A stretch of DNA of 64,000 nucleotides. It comes from Paludibacter sp. (lineage in GTDB: Bacteria; Bacteroidota; Bacteroidia; Bacteroidales; Paludibacteraceae). The stretch covers positions 176,523-240,522 of the forward strand of contig NZ_WASO01000003.1 in the NCBI RefSeq assembly GCF_009712605.1, written 5' to 3'. The translations under genes and the position numbers were made by a program. The notes beneath the pieces are model-generated. The model saw nothing but the letters and a program-made list of their open reading frames with translations, ran no database searches and was not told where the DNA came from. This document shows positions 50,755-59,252 of this stretch, piece by piece (the stretch's first letter is position 1; each line of letters opens with the position of its first letter).

Positions 50755-50985
50755 TTTTATTTTCTTTACGTTTTACTTTATTCCCTTTGTAGTAAAAGAT
50801 ATTACCACGAAGTACGCAAAGGTAGTCACAAAGTGCATGAAGCATTAAATCAGTATATTATGTTAACTAAACTGTTTTTATTTTTTATAATGTTGCTCTT
50901 ACGGAGCTTTTGATTTATAAAAATGATGTTTACTACCATAATTAAGCTTCTAAAGGGAGCATTCGTGAGGCTTCAGGGGAGCAAT

Positions 50986-51003
50986 TCCCGATAGCTATCG
51001 GGA
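50986..51003 (+). repeat. Dispersed palindrome, longest copy
   Basis: TCCCGATAGCTATCGGGA, an 18-bp perfect palindrome, the longest version of the family seen at 3723, 28503 and 35589. It lies about 100 bases after the stop of wzz. Confidence 0.9.
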
Positions 51004-51099
51004 GGTAAAATGAATTATCATATTCTTTTAGAGCTCCATGGGAGCGAAATAATATTGTATATAAAGAGTCAAGATGGTTTTGCGGTAATTTTCAATCAG

Positions 51100-52251
51100 T
51101 TATTCTTTTTTTTGTTCGGTTTCTTCTTTGGTTTCTGGTGTTAAGCTGACTTTGAAAAGCGACCAGAAATAGAGAGCTGCAAACCAAAGGATAGCTAAAA
51201 ATCCACCGGTAAAGCCTCCTATAAGGATGCCTTTGGCTTTACCCAGACGTTGCTTCTCCAGGGGATAAACGGGAGCATCGATTACCTGTACCAGCGGCGT
51301 CTCCTGATTGATGGTCATTTTCATCACTTCCAGGTTCTTAATCATCTCCGCATAGGTAGCGCCTGCCACCTGCACATTGCTTTGCGAACGAACCACCCCA
51401 ACACTGGCCACCTGGCGAACCGCGTTTGGTACGGCATCGGCCTGTGAGGCACGGGCTGCGACCGCTCCGTTGAAGATGGCTTTTACCGAGTCGGCCTGGT
51501 GGAGCAGCTTCAAGTAATTATCGCGCGACACTTTGGTTTTGGTATATACATAAAAGTCAGTTGTCTCGTGTATAAGATTCTCCACAAATAGTTTGGAGAG
51601 ATCTTCATTTTCGGATACAAAGGAAATGTCACCGATACTCAGCTTTTTGCCACGCTGGGCTACGGTTAGCATGGGCTTCTTTGTAATGGTGGTATAAATG
51701 GATTGAAGAATGCTGTCCTGAGCCCGCGTGTAACTTTTTCTATCCTGACTAAGTGGAAAGGCCATTTTTTGAATTTCTGGTTTTGAGCTTTTGCTCCACC
51801 CTTCTCGCAACTTGTAAGTGTCTATATAGAGGTTCAGCAGGTTGGTTGTTTTGCCGTTAATGGTTGTCGGGCAGAGCAGTGTTTGTTCTACTAAACGGCG
51901 GGAGGTAAAGAGTTCGTAGAGATTGTCTCCTCCAAATGCGCTGCTGGCACCACCTACGCTTACACCGAACTGACTCGCAAGACTGGCGAGTCCCGACATG
52001 CCTCCGCCTTTTTCGTCCTGTAAGGCAAAAGAGAGTTTGGCGGTATAAGTCGGTTTGGTAAGAACAGATTTAGTAAGTCCGATTCCTGCTCCTATAACAG
52101 CAATAACAATTACGATCCATTTCTTGTTCCAGATCTTTTTCTTGATTGTCGTAAGATGCAGGAGCATCTCTTGTAAGGATATTTCGTCTGACGATGTCGT
52201 TCCGTTGTTATTCTGCGATGACATGTTTATATTGTTTTGTTCTGAACTCAT
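51100..52251 (-). CDS. wzz: Wzz-type polysaccharide chain-length protein
   Basis: Inner-membrane protein that sets polymer length together with Wzy and contacts Wza. The 383-residue protein has a Wzz N-terminal domain with a first helix at about 44-60 (IVIVIAVIGAGIGLTKSVL), a long periplasmic part, and a C-terminal helix at about 343-366 preceded by the Pro-rich turn VIDAPVYPLEKQRLG (about 326-340). It lacks the tyrosine-kinase domain of Wzc, and no separate kinase is in the window. The C-terminal part has a degraded duplicate at 47372-47620. It lies 265 bases after wza. Confidence 0.9.
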   Translation of the reverse strand: MSSEQNNINMSSQNNNGTTSSDEISLQEMLLHLTTIKKKIWNKKWIVIVIAVIGAGIGLTKSVLTKPTYTAKLSFALQDEKGGGMSGLASLASQFGVSVGGASSAFGGDNLYELFTSRRLVEQTLLCPTTINGKTTNLLNLYIDTYKLREGWSKSSKPEIQKMAFPLSQDRKSYTRAQDSILQSIYTTITKKPMLTVAQRGKKLSIGDISFVSENEDLSKLFVENLIHETTDFYVYTKTKVSRDNYLKLLHQADSVKAIFNGAVAARASQADAVPNAVRQVASVGVVRSQSNVQVAGATYAEMIKNLEVMKMTINQETPLVQVIDAPVYPLEKQRLGKAKGILIGGFTGGFLAILWFAALYFWSLFKVSLTPETKEETEQKKE

Positions 52252-52516
52252 TGTTTATAGAATCCTTTCTGAATTTTTATTTTATGCTAAGTTGAACATT
52301 TTTTCCCCTTTGGAAATTCTTTTAGCGTTTCCGACAACAACAAAATCTGAGATTAACCGCAAAGAAAAGCCAAGACTGTGCTAAGTACTCAAAGGTTTGA
52401 TAAAGTCCAAGGTACAAGTGATTTCTTATGAATTAATCATTAATCCTTAACAATTAACCGTTATCTCTAATTTAATTCATGTCAATCCGTGTTCGTCCGT
52501 GGACTATAGATTGTCA
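52252..52516. other. Spacer between wza and wzz with repeat-like strings
   Basis: No gene or promoter match. It contains ATTAACCGCAAAGAAAAG (near 52351-52370), ATTAATCCTTAACAATTAACC (cut in two around 52438-52458) and GTCAATCCGTGTTCGTCCGT (52480-52499). These look like members of spacer families common in Bacteroidetes. Confidence 0.55.
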
Positions 52517-54964
52517 TTATAACGCTTTGATCAATGTTACGATCAATGCTGCCATGGAAACGATACTGGAAGTAAGACCAATTGTTTCAGCCGTGCTCAT
52601 TCCTTTCTTTTCCGGTTTTAACGGGACGACAATACTTGCTCCCGGTTTCACTTTCGGATAGACCCGGAATCCTAAGAAGTGCGAAGTGGCGTCCACCGAT
52701 CCGTTCGGATAAACCACGTATGTTTTCCCAGCCAACGCTTTGGCACTGAATCCTCCCGCATTGGCAATATAGTATCCCAGCGAGCGTCCGCTTTGGTAAC
52801 GTACCGAAGCACTGCGGAGCACCTCACCCGATACATTCACCGTTTCCAGTTGTTTTGGGATAGAGAGAACATCACCCTCTTCCAGTTGCAGATCGTATTT
52901 TGATCCCGGATGTTTCATAATCTTTTCCAACCGGATGTCGACAATATCAGATGTCATAGCATCTTGTTTTTCTACCAGCATCGAGTCGATAGCGTTGGTT
53001 TTGCTTTTTACTTTTAAGGCTGCGTCTTTTTTAATGACCTCCATTGCTTTTTGATCTACAGCTTCCTTTTTGTGTTGACGAGTCAGGAAAGCTCCTTGTG
53101 GATAAGCATAGGCAGAGAGACCTCCTGCCTGACCAAGAAGATCGGAGATGCGTTGCTTCTTCGAGGTCAATACATAGTTGCCCGGAGCAATTACTTCGCC
53201 TTCTATCGTTACCTCTTTCATATCTTCAGCGCCGAAGATAGGACGAACTACCACGCGATCCTCCCGTTTGAGTTTGAAAGTGGCGGCTTCTCCGCTTTCC
53301 AGATCAGAGCTCATTTTAATCTTGAAAGATTCAGCTTTGGTTACGTTCTCGTTCAGTGTTTTTACGTCTGTAATCTGGCGATAAACTTCTATTTCGCCTA
53401 CGTTGGCCCTGTTTTTAAAGCCGTTGGCAAGAAGAATGATGTCTTTCAGTGTCATGCCTTCGCCGAACGGATATTTGTTCGGTTTCATCACTTCTCCCGA
53501 AATATAGACAAAGTCACTCTCTTTCATATCGAGAACAGAACCGATATAGATGCTGTCTTCCCGTTGAAGCATGATGTCATTTTGTCCGTTTAGTACCTCT
53601 TTCGGGCTAAAAGAAGCAACTTCTGTGATGCCCACGTTGTTTTTGCGGAAGATCACGGCACTGTTGGCAAAAGCATCTTCTTTCAAGCCCTCGGCCAATT
53701 GAATCAGGTCTTTGGCTTTCATTCCTTCCTTCAAAGCATACACTCCCGGACGATAAACAGCTCCGGCAATTTGTACACGATTCACAAAACGATTCAGTAG
53801 TTTTCCCACCGTATATTCGTCTCCGGGTTCCGTTTGGAAGCTCTTGAAATCTCCGTTACTGATGCTTACCACACTCCTTTCTTTCAGGGTGTTGCGGTAG
53901 CCGGTGATGCTTTCTCGGTATGCTTTTTCGGTAAATCCACCGGCAAAGGTAATCAGATCCTGCAGGGTCTCTCCTTTCTTCATTTCGAAAATGGCAGGTG
54001 TCTTTACTTCACCGGTCAGTGTGACCCGGTTTTTATAGGGAAGTACTTTGATTACATCCTGATCCTGCAAACGGAAATCATGCTGCTTGCCATATACCAG
54101 AAAATCGTAGAGATCGAGGGTGCGGATTACCGAATTGTTACGGATCACCTGAATATCACGGAACGAACCGGTCTCTTTCGGGCCTCCCGATTGATACAGG
54201 GCGTTGAACACTGTGGCTAAAGACGGAATGGTAAAACTTCCCGGATGTGCCACTTCACCAATCACGTGTACCGTAATGCTGCGTATATTGCCCAGATTGA
54301 TGCTAACAGATGTATTTCCGGAAGCTAAGCCTTTGTAGGTGGATGTCATGCGGTTTTTAATGACCCGTCGTGCCTCGGCAATGGTCAGCCCGCTTACATT
54401 TACCACACCAACGAGGGGAATGCGGATGTTTCCTTCCGGACTAACGTATAATTTGTGAGAAGCTTCGGATAACCCGGTAATGTCTATCAACACTTCGTCA
54501 TCCGGCCCCAGTACATAGTCCTGCGGTGTAGCCAAGCGCAGGTTAGGCTCAAAACTCATGGCTGCGTTTTTAAAAATAGAGGTTCCGAATACCTTAGGTT
54601 TGGCGGCTCTAACAGAATCCCGTTTCCATTGGTCGGGTTCGAACCCGTTTTGAGCTTCGTCTCCAGCCATGTTAAATTCGTTATCTGATTCCGGATACCT
54701 GTTTCCTGGTTTTACCTCATGCCCGGAATATTGCACGATACGTGCTTTCAATTTCTGTGCTTGTTCCTGCGAAGCACCTTTCGCAGCGGCATATTGGTCT
54801 ATTTGATTAACGGATACTCCCTGAACTTGCATCTGCTGCTTCAATTGCCCAATTTGGGCTTCACTGAGGTTGTCTACATTGATGTTTTGAAGGCTGGATA
54901 ATGACTGAGAATAAGAGATAATTCCTATTAAAATTCCAATACAAATAAGGATAATTCGTTTCAT
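52517..54964 (-). CDS. wza: Wza-like polysaccharide export protein with SLBB repeats
   Basis: Outer-membrane/periplasmic export channel protein. I start at the ATG at 54964 (815 residues); a TTG five codons upstream is possible. The signal peptide is MKRIILICIGILIGIISYSQ. A Poly_export domain (about 150-230, with YVLGPDDEVLIDITGLSEAS and EGNIRIPLVGVVNVSGLT) is followed by six or more SLBB-type repeats, each with a pattern like VTLTGEVKTPAIFEMKKGET or VTIEGEVIAPGNYVLTSK. A hydrophobic segment near the C-terminus (ETIGLTSSIVSMAALIVTL) could anchor it. The long multi-SLBB form is typical of Bacteroidetes. Confidence 0.92.
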   Translation of the reverse strand: MKRIILICIGILIGIISYSQSLSSLQNINVDNLSEAQIGQLKQQMQVQGVSVNQIDQYAAAKGASQEQAQKLKARIVQYSGHEVKPGNRYPESDNEFNMAGDEAQNGFEPDQWKRDSVRAAKPKVFGTSIFKNAAMSFEPNLRLATPQDYVLGPDDEVLIDITGLSEASHKLYVSPEGNIRIPLVGVVNVSGLTIAEARRVIKNRMTSTYKGLASGNTSVSINLGNIRSITVHVIGEVAHPGSFTIPSLATVFNALYQSGGPKETGSFRDIQVIRNNSVIRTLDLYDFLVYGKQHDFRLQDQDVIKVLPYKNRVTLTGEVKTPAIFEMKKGETLQDLITFAGGFTEKAYRESITGYRNTLKERSVVSISNGDFKSFQTEPGDEYTVGKLLNRFVNRVQIAGAVYRPGVYALKEGMKAKDLIQLAEGLKEDAFANSAVIFRKNNVGITEVASFSPKEVLNGQNDIMLQREDSIYIGSVLDMKESDFVYISGEVMKPNKYPFGEGMTLKDIILLANGFKNRANVGEIEVYRQITDVKTLNENVTKAESFKIKMSSDLESGEAATFKLKREDRVVVRPIFGAEDMKEVTIEGEVIAPGNYVLTSKKQRISDLLGQAGGLSAYAYPQGAFLTRQHKKEAVDQKAMEVIKKDAALKVKSKTNAIDSMLVEKQDAMTSDIVDIRLEKIMKHPGSKYDLQLEEGDVLSIPKQLETVNVSGEVLRSASVRYQSGRSLGYYIANAGGFSAKALAGKTYVVYPNGSVDATSHFLGFRVYPKVKPGASIVVPLKPEKKGMSTAETIGLTSSIVSMAALIVTLIKAL

Positions 54965-54987
54965 TTTTTTATTATTCAAATATTTTG

Positions 54988-54995
54988 CAAAAATA
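54988..54995 (-). promoter_or_regulatory. -7 box upstream of wza
   Basis: Minus-strand TATTTTTG, 23 bases before the ATG; the -33 region is weak. It would allow wza to be expressed apart from the glycosyltransferase genes. Confidence 0.35.
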
Positions 54996-55002
54996 CAACT
55001 TT

Positions 55003-56391
55003 TTAATTATTGCCGGCCTTTAAAATAACACCGAAAGTGGCAAGAATTATTTTGGCATCTAACCGAATGGACCAGTTATCAATATACTCCAAATCCATGT
55101 GAATCCACTCTTCAAAACTTACATTATGACGCCCCCACACTTGCCAGGTACAGGTAATCCCGGGCTTCATGCTAAGCCGCCGGAGTTGGTGAGCCTCATA
55201 TTGTTCTACTTCGGAAAGGAGTGGTGGACGTGGCCCAACTATAGACATATTACCCAAGACTACATTGATAAATTGAGGCAATTCGTCCAAAGATGTTTTG
55301 CGCAGAAATTTCCCGATTTTTGTTACCCGTGGGTCATCTTTTATTTTAAAGGCAGGGCCATCTGCTTCATTCAGCGCTGCTAATTGCTTTTTTAGATCTT
55401 CGGCATTGGGCACCATAGAACGAAATTTGTAACACATAAACCGTCTTCCATTCCTTCCAATCCGTTCCTGCTTAAAAAAAACCGGACCGCCATCCATTTT
55501 GATCAAAATAGCAATGAACAATGTCACTGGAGCCGAAGCCACGATTACGGTAAGACTAAAAAATAGGTCGAACAGATCTTTGATTTTCAATCGGAGATAT
55601 TTGTCGGTTACAGTCTGGTAAGTGATAAACTGTTCGTTAAACTCTGTTTTAAGCGCATATCGCCCGTGTATATTTTGTTCCGAGTGTTGCATAATGTGCA
55701 ATGTAACGCCTATGGTATTGCACAGGTCAATCAAGCTTTGTATATTGATGTTGTTGATAGGCAGGCAATAGAATATGTCGTCTACCGGATGTTGGAGAAT
55801 AAAGTCTCTTGCTTCAGTTGTAGGGTAGATTTTTTGTTTTGGAAACCGGGAAAGTAACTCCGGGTCGTCGCTAAATATTCCTGCCAGCTTATACCCCCAG
55901 TCTTTTACTCTGTCGAAAGTAGATAGAAACATACAGTTGTTAGTATTGGCGATTATAATTATTTGCCTGGAGTTAAACCCCTTTCTGCGAATAAGGCGCA
56001 TGCCCCTATAGAAGGCATATTTAAAAAGGATAAGGAGTAAGAAATTGCTTAGACCAAAGATCAAACAAAAATAAATTGAATCGAGACGTGTTGTCATCCA
56101 CGGGTAAAGGATGGCTACGGTAATCAGACAGCATACACCGATAAGCACAACGCTGGCATAACCGCGTATCATTGACATAAATGCCAATTCACGGAAAATA
56201 ATTCCCAATCTGAGGCGAAACAAAAAGTAGAACCATACACTTATTAAAATGGCAGAAATAATTATGCCATGTGCTATGGTAAACCGCTCCGGCTGTATTG
56301 TATACAGCGGAATAAATAATAGCATCGCAGATAGAAGAGTCTGCAATGTTACCATAATAAAGGATAGCGTAGATTCTCTTTTTGTAAGCAT
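55003..56391 (-). CDS. Undecaprenyl-phosphate sugar-1-phosphate transferase (WbaP/CpsE type)
   Basis: Starts polysaccharide repeat synthesis by moving a sugar 1-phosphate to the lipid carrier. The 462-residue protein has four N-terminal helices, a CoA-binding-like central domain (NSRQIIIIANTNNC) and the catalytic C-terminus with a further helix (about 275-297, DLFFSLTVIVASAPVTLFI), FKQERIGRNGRRFMCYKFRS (about 312-331) and TSLDELPQFINVVLGNMSIV followed by GPRPP (about 367-391). The first sugar cannot be told. It lies 38 bases before wza on the same strand. Confidence 0.93.
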   Translation of the reverse strand: MLTKRESTLSFIMVTLQTLLSAMLLFIPLYTIQPERFTIAHGIIISAILISVWFYFLFRLRLGIIFRELAFMSMIRGYASVVLIGVCCLITVAILYPWMTTRLDSIYFCLIFGLSNFLLLILFKYAFYRGMRLIRRKGFNSRQIIIIANTNNCMFLSTFDRVKDWGYKLAGIFSDDPELLSRFPKQKIYPTTEARDFILQHPVDDIFYCLPINNINIQSLIDLCNTIGVTLHIMQHSEQNIHGRYALKTEFNEQFITYQTVTDKYLRLKIKDLFDLFFSLTVIVASAPVTLFIAILIKMDGGPVFFKQERIGRNGRRFMCYKFRSMVPNAEDLKKQLAALNEADGPAFKIKDDPRVTKIGKFLRKTSLDELPQFINVVLGNMSIVGPRPPLLSEVEQYEAHQLRRLSMKPGITCTWQVWGRHNVSFEEWIHMDLEYIDNWSIRLDAKIILATFGVILKAGNN

Positions 56392-56427
56392 ATTGCGGTA
56401 TAAATTTGTACAGGTAATGAATAAACT

Positions 56428-57132
56428 TTATAATCTGTATTTTTCTTTGAATATTGCAAAGATAAACTTTAAGTTACCGATTAAATAGCGTCTCCACATT
56501 CTTCTGGGTTCTTTGATTAATCTAAATAGCCATTCTAATCCAGAATTGATCATCCATTGAGGTGCTCTTTTTACCGTTCCTGCATAAAAATCGAATACCG
56601 CCCCTATGCAACACACATGCCCGACCTGCAATTCATTAAAATGATCAAAAGCCCATTTTTCTTGTTTTGGGGCAGTCATTCCAATAAACAAAACATCAGG
56701 ATGGAAATCATTAATAGCGTTTATTATTTGATTGTTATCTTCTTTCGAGAAAATATCTTTATATGGAGGCGAATATGTAGCTAATGTCACCGAAGGAAAT
56801 TCAAAAGAAGCTCTGCGATATATCTTTTCTAAAACTTCATTACTACTACCTAAGAAAAAGCCTTTACCTTTAATGTATTGTAAATATTGCATTTCATAAT
56901 CAAAAAGATCATTACCAGCAATCTTTTTTAATTTTTTTCCACCAAGTAATTTCATTCCTAACACAATACTAATTCCATCAGGAAGAACAATATTACTGCT
57001 ATTGATAGCATGTCTAAAATCAATATCCTCTAAATATATATTATAAGAATGAGCATTTATCGTACTTATTAATAGTTTCGTTGAGGGTAGAATATCTAAA
57101 GAAGCGTTGAAAATTGGTACTTTGCTCAGCAT
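56428..57132 (-). CDS. WecG/TagA/CpsF-family glycosyltransferase
   Basis: A 234-residue GT26-type enzyme that adds a sugar, often N-acetylmannosamine or its uronic acid, to a lipid-linked acceptor. Family motifs are visible: LPDGISIVLGMKLLG (about 50-64), KGFFLGSSNEVLEKI (about 90-104), and GMTAPKQEKWAFDH (about 154-167) near the membrane-binding C-terminus with WLFRLIKEPRRMWRRY. It overlaps the preceding gene by one base (TAATG), so it is translated with it. It probably adds the second sugar of the repeat unit. Confidence 0.93.
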   Translation of the reverse strand: MLSKVPIFNASLDILPSTKLLISTINAHSYNIYLEDIDFRHAINSSNIVLPDGISIVLGMKLLGGKKLKKIAGNDLFDYEMQYLQYIKGKGFFLGSSNEVLEKIYRRASFEFPSVTLATYSPPYKDIFSKEDNNQIINAINDFHPDVLFIGMTAPKQEKWAFDHFNELQVGHVCCIGAVFDFYAGTVKRAPQWMINSGLEWLFRLIKEPRRMWRRYLIGNLKFIFAIFKEKYRL

Positions 57133-58031
57133 TATTGCAAGTTATTTAGTTTGAATTTATGGGATAAATATGATTTGATATATTTTACGATTAAATGAAT
57201 GTTTACCGATTGGTATTTTACTTTTAAATCTGGGTTTATAAAAATACGTTGAAACCCTCTGTTTCTGATATCTTGGCAAAACGCAAAATGTTCGCATCGT
57301 ACCTCAACTTCAGGGTTGTTATTTTGTATAATTCTATATGTTAATGACTCAATAGCGTCAAATCGGTAGATAGCTAAACCTCCATATGCCGAATAAACCG
57401 GCATTAAAGGCATTCCCTTTTTTAAGAACCCCCATTTATAAGCATTCTCCCTTATTGAAATTTCTGATTGAGGTATTGATTCCTTATAAAGCTCGACTAA
57501 TGCATATGAGTCATGATATCTTTTAGTTAACTTTGGAGATAATGAATATCCATTTGCGCAAACGACATCCCATTGTTCAACAATTCCAAACGAGTGAAAA
57601 ATGCCTTCCAAATATATTTTAGATACATCTAAATCTACGATCATTACAAAATCAGGATTGAAATCGATATGTTGTAGCTTGTCTAAATAATTATTTCGAT
57701 ATTCCACCATCTTTGAAATTCGATCACTTGAAAAATACTTATTGACCCCTGTTTGATTAAAATTAGGGATTGTGTTAGTTTTATAATTCACACATTCAAT
57801 GTATGTATTAGATGAATTTTGACGCCAACCTTTCAATGTCTCTTTTGTGTCATCAGTACTATCATTCTCAAATACAATAACAACACTTGATTTAAAGTAA
57901 GACCTTATTTCTTCAATAATAGGAATGTTCTTTTTTAGATTTGTGCTGCAATCTCTTACGATAGAGCAGATTGCTATATTGTAATTTTTTGCTAGCCCTT
58001 TTCCGTTGCTTTGCGTTTTTATTCTGTTCAT
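57132..58031 (-). CDS. Putative glycosyltransferase, GT69-like
   Basis: A 299-residue protein with a GT-A-like layout. It opens YNIAICSIVRDCSTNLKKNI (about 18-37), then VVIVFENDSTDDT (about 51-63), and VMIVDLDVSKIY (about 130-141) carries the Asp-rich metal motif as DLD. AYGGLAIYRFDAIESL (about 222-237) follows. This pattern recalls the alpha-1,3-mannosyltransferase CMT1 family (GT69) of fungi; the assignment is tentative and the sugar unknown. One-base overlap with the TagA-type gene. Confidence 0.7.
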   Translation of the reverse strand: MNRIKTQSNGKGLAKNYNIAICSIVRDCSTNLKKNIPIIEEIRSYFKSSVVIVFENDSTDDTKETLKGWRQNSSNTYIECVNYKTNTIPNFNQTGVNKYFSSDRISKMVEYRNNYLDKLQHIDFNPDFVMIVDLDVSKIYLEGIFHSFGIVEQWDVVCANGYSLSPKLTKRYHDSYALVELYKESIPQSEISIRENAYKWGFLKKGMPLMPVYSAYGGLAIYRFDAIESLTYRIIQNNNPEVEVRCEHFAFCQDIRNRGFQRIFINPDLKVKYQSVNIHLIVKYIKSYLSHKFKLNNLQ

Positions 58032-58105
58032 TTGACCGATAGTATTCGTAAAATAGTTAAGATATAGGGATTTAAGAAATGCGATGATTTTACTTTCATA
58101 TTTAT

Positions 58106-59200
58106 TTAGGTCACAATGCGATCATATTCAATTGCAATTTGTGCCCATCTAAATTGATGTTTTAATTTTGTCGATTCAGAAAGAATTTTTTCATATAGAT
58201 TTGGAGACTCGAATAGAATATCAAATATTTGAGGCAACTCTTCTATTTTGTTATAAATAAAACCATTTTTCGAACTTTCAATTATATCTTTAGCAATTCC
58301 AACAGGTTTGGATAATACCAAACAATTCATAATAATTGGTTCCACGATACAAAACCCAAATGTTTCTGATTTAGAGGCTATAATTGCAATATGTGAATCA
58401 TTATAATACCTCGTTAATTGAGTAATGTTCAAATGTCCTGGAAATACAACAGAATCCTGAACATTTAATTGCTTCGATAATTGAATGCATTTATTTAAAT
58501 TATCGCCATCTCCAGGTAAAATTAATTCTACTTTTTTGGGGGATAAAGAATTATACTTTGCAATGATTCTTATTAATTTATCTTGATCTTTACCTTCTCT
58601 AAATTGAGCAGGATAAATAGCTACAATTTTATTACCTATAAATCTATGTTTTTTTGCATTAATGAAATAAATATCATCAACTCCAAAAAGAAGTTTTTGC
58701 AATCGATCCCTTAAAATAGAAAAAGAGTCTTTTACATACGTCGTGGCAAATAGTACTTTATCAACAGTAACAAACAAAACAAGCCCAAGAAATAACCTGA
58801 ATAATTCTCGGATAAGAATATTCTTATTGTTTCTGAACCCATGCACAGTATAAAAAATTTTGAATTTTCGAAATGAAAGTAATTTTACAATAATAGCAAT
58901 TGCCAATTGCCAATTATTCTGTACATGCAAAATATGTGGATTAAACTCATTAACTAGTGATGTGAAAATCCTTACCAATCTCCTGAATTCTCTATGATAT
59001 TCTAACCCTTCTACTTTTCTATAAGGAATATTCTCGACATCTAACTGATTAAACAAGCCATTCTCCTTTTCGCTGTTACCAGAAATAAATAAAAAATCTA
59101 TATTTTCAATCTTATTAAATGCTAACGTTTGTTGCGTCAAAAATGTACTAATGCCATAATCGCGCTCACAAATAAAGAACATTACTCTCCTTTTTTTCAT
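58106..59200 (-). CDS. Glycosyltransferase family 4
   Basis: A 364-residue GT-B retaining glycosyltransferase. The N-terminal half has HILHVQNNWQLAIAIIVKLL and FYTVHGFRNN; the C-terminal half has the nucleotide-sugar site with VVFPGHLNITQLTRYYNDSH (about 250-269) and SKSETFGFCIVEPIIMNCLV (about 275-294), including the E-x7-E pattern of GT4. The acceptor is unknown. AT-rich and in line with the neighbouring glycan genes. Confidence 0.9.
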   Translation of the reverse strand: MKKRRVMFFICERDYGISTFLTQQTLAFNKIENIDFLFISGNSEKENGLFNQLDVENIPYRKVEGLEYHREFRRLVRIFTSLVNEFNPHILHVQNNWQLAIAIIVKLLSFRKFKIFYTVHGFRNNKNILIRELFRLFLGLVLFVTVDKVLFATTYVKDSFSILRDRLQKLLFGVDDIYFINAKKHRFIGNKIVAIYPAQFREGKDQDKLIRIIAKYNSLSPKKVELILPGDGDNLNKCIQLSKQLNVQDSVVFPGHLNITQLTRYYNDSHIAIIASKSETFGFCIVEPIIMNCLVLSKPVGIAKDIIESSKNGFIYNKIEELPQIFDILFESPNLYEKILSESTKLKHQFRWAQIAIEYDRIVT

Positions 59201-59252
59201 AAATGCTTATCATATTAGTTCTGTAAATACACAAATAATTCTTAGAATTCAA

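Larger units (their letters stand above)
50526..51099. other. Long non-coding gap with decayed repeats
   Basis: No supported gene in 574 bases. It is a mosaic: CCACGAAGTACGCAAAGG and CACAAAGT near 50805-50837, TTGCTCTTACGGAGCTTTTG near 50894-50913, a related AGCTCCATGGGAGCG near 51032-51046, and the palindrome at 50986-51003. Strings like these are common spacer repeats in Bacteroidetes genomes (from memory). They mark the upstream edge of the AT-rich cassette. Confidence 0.65.
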
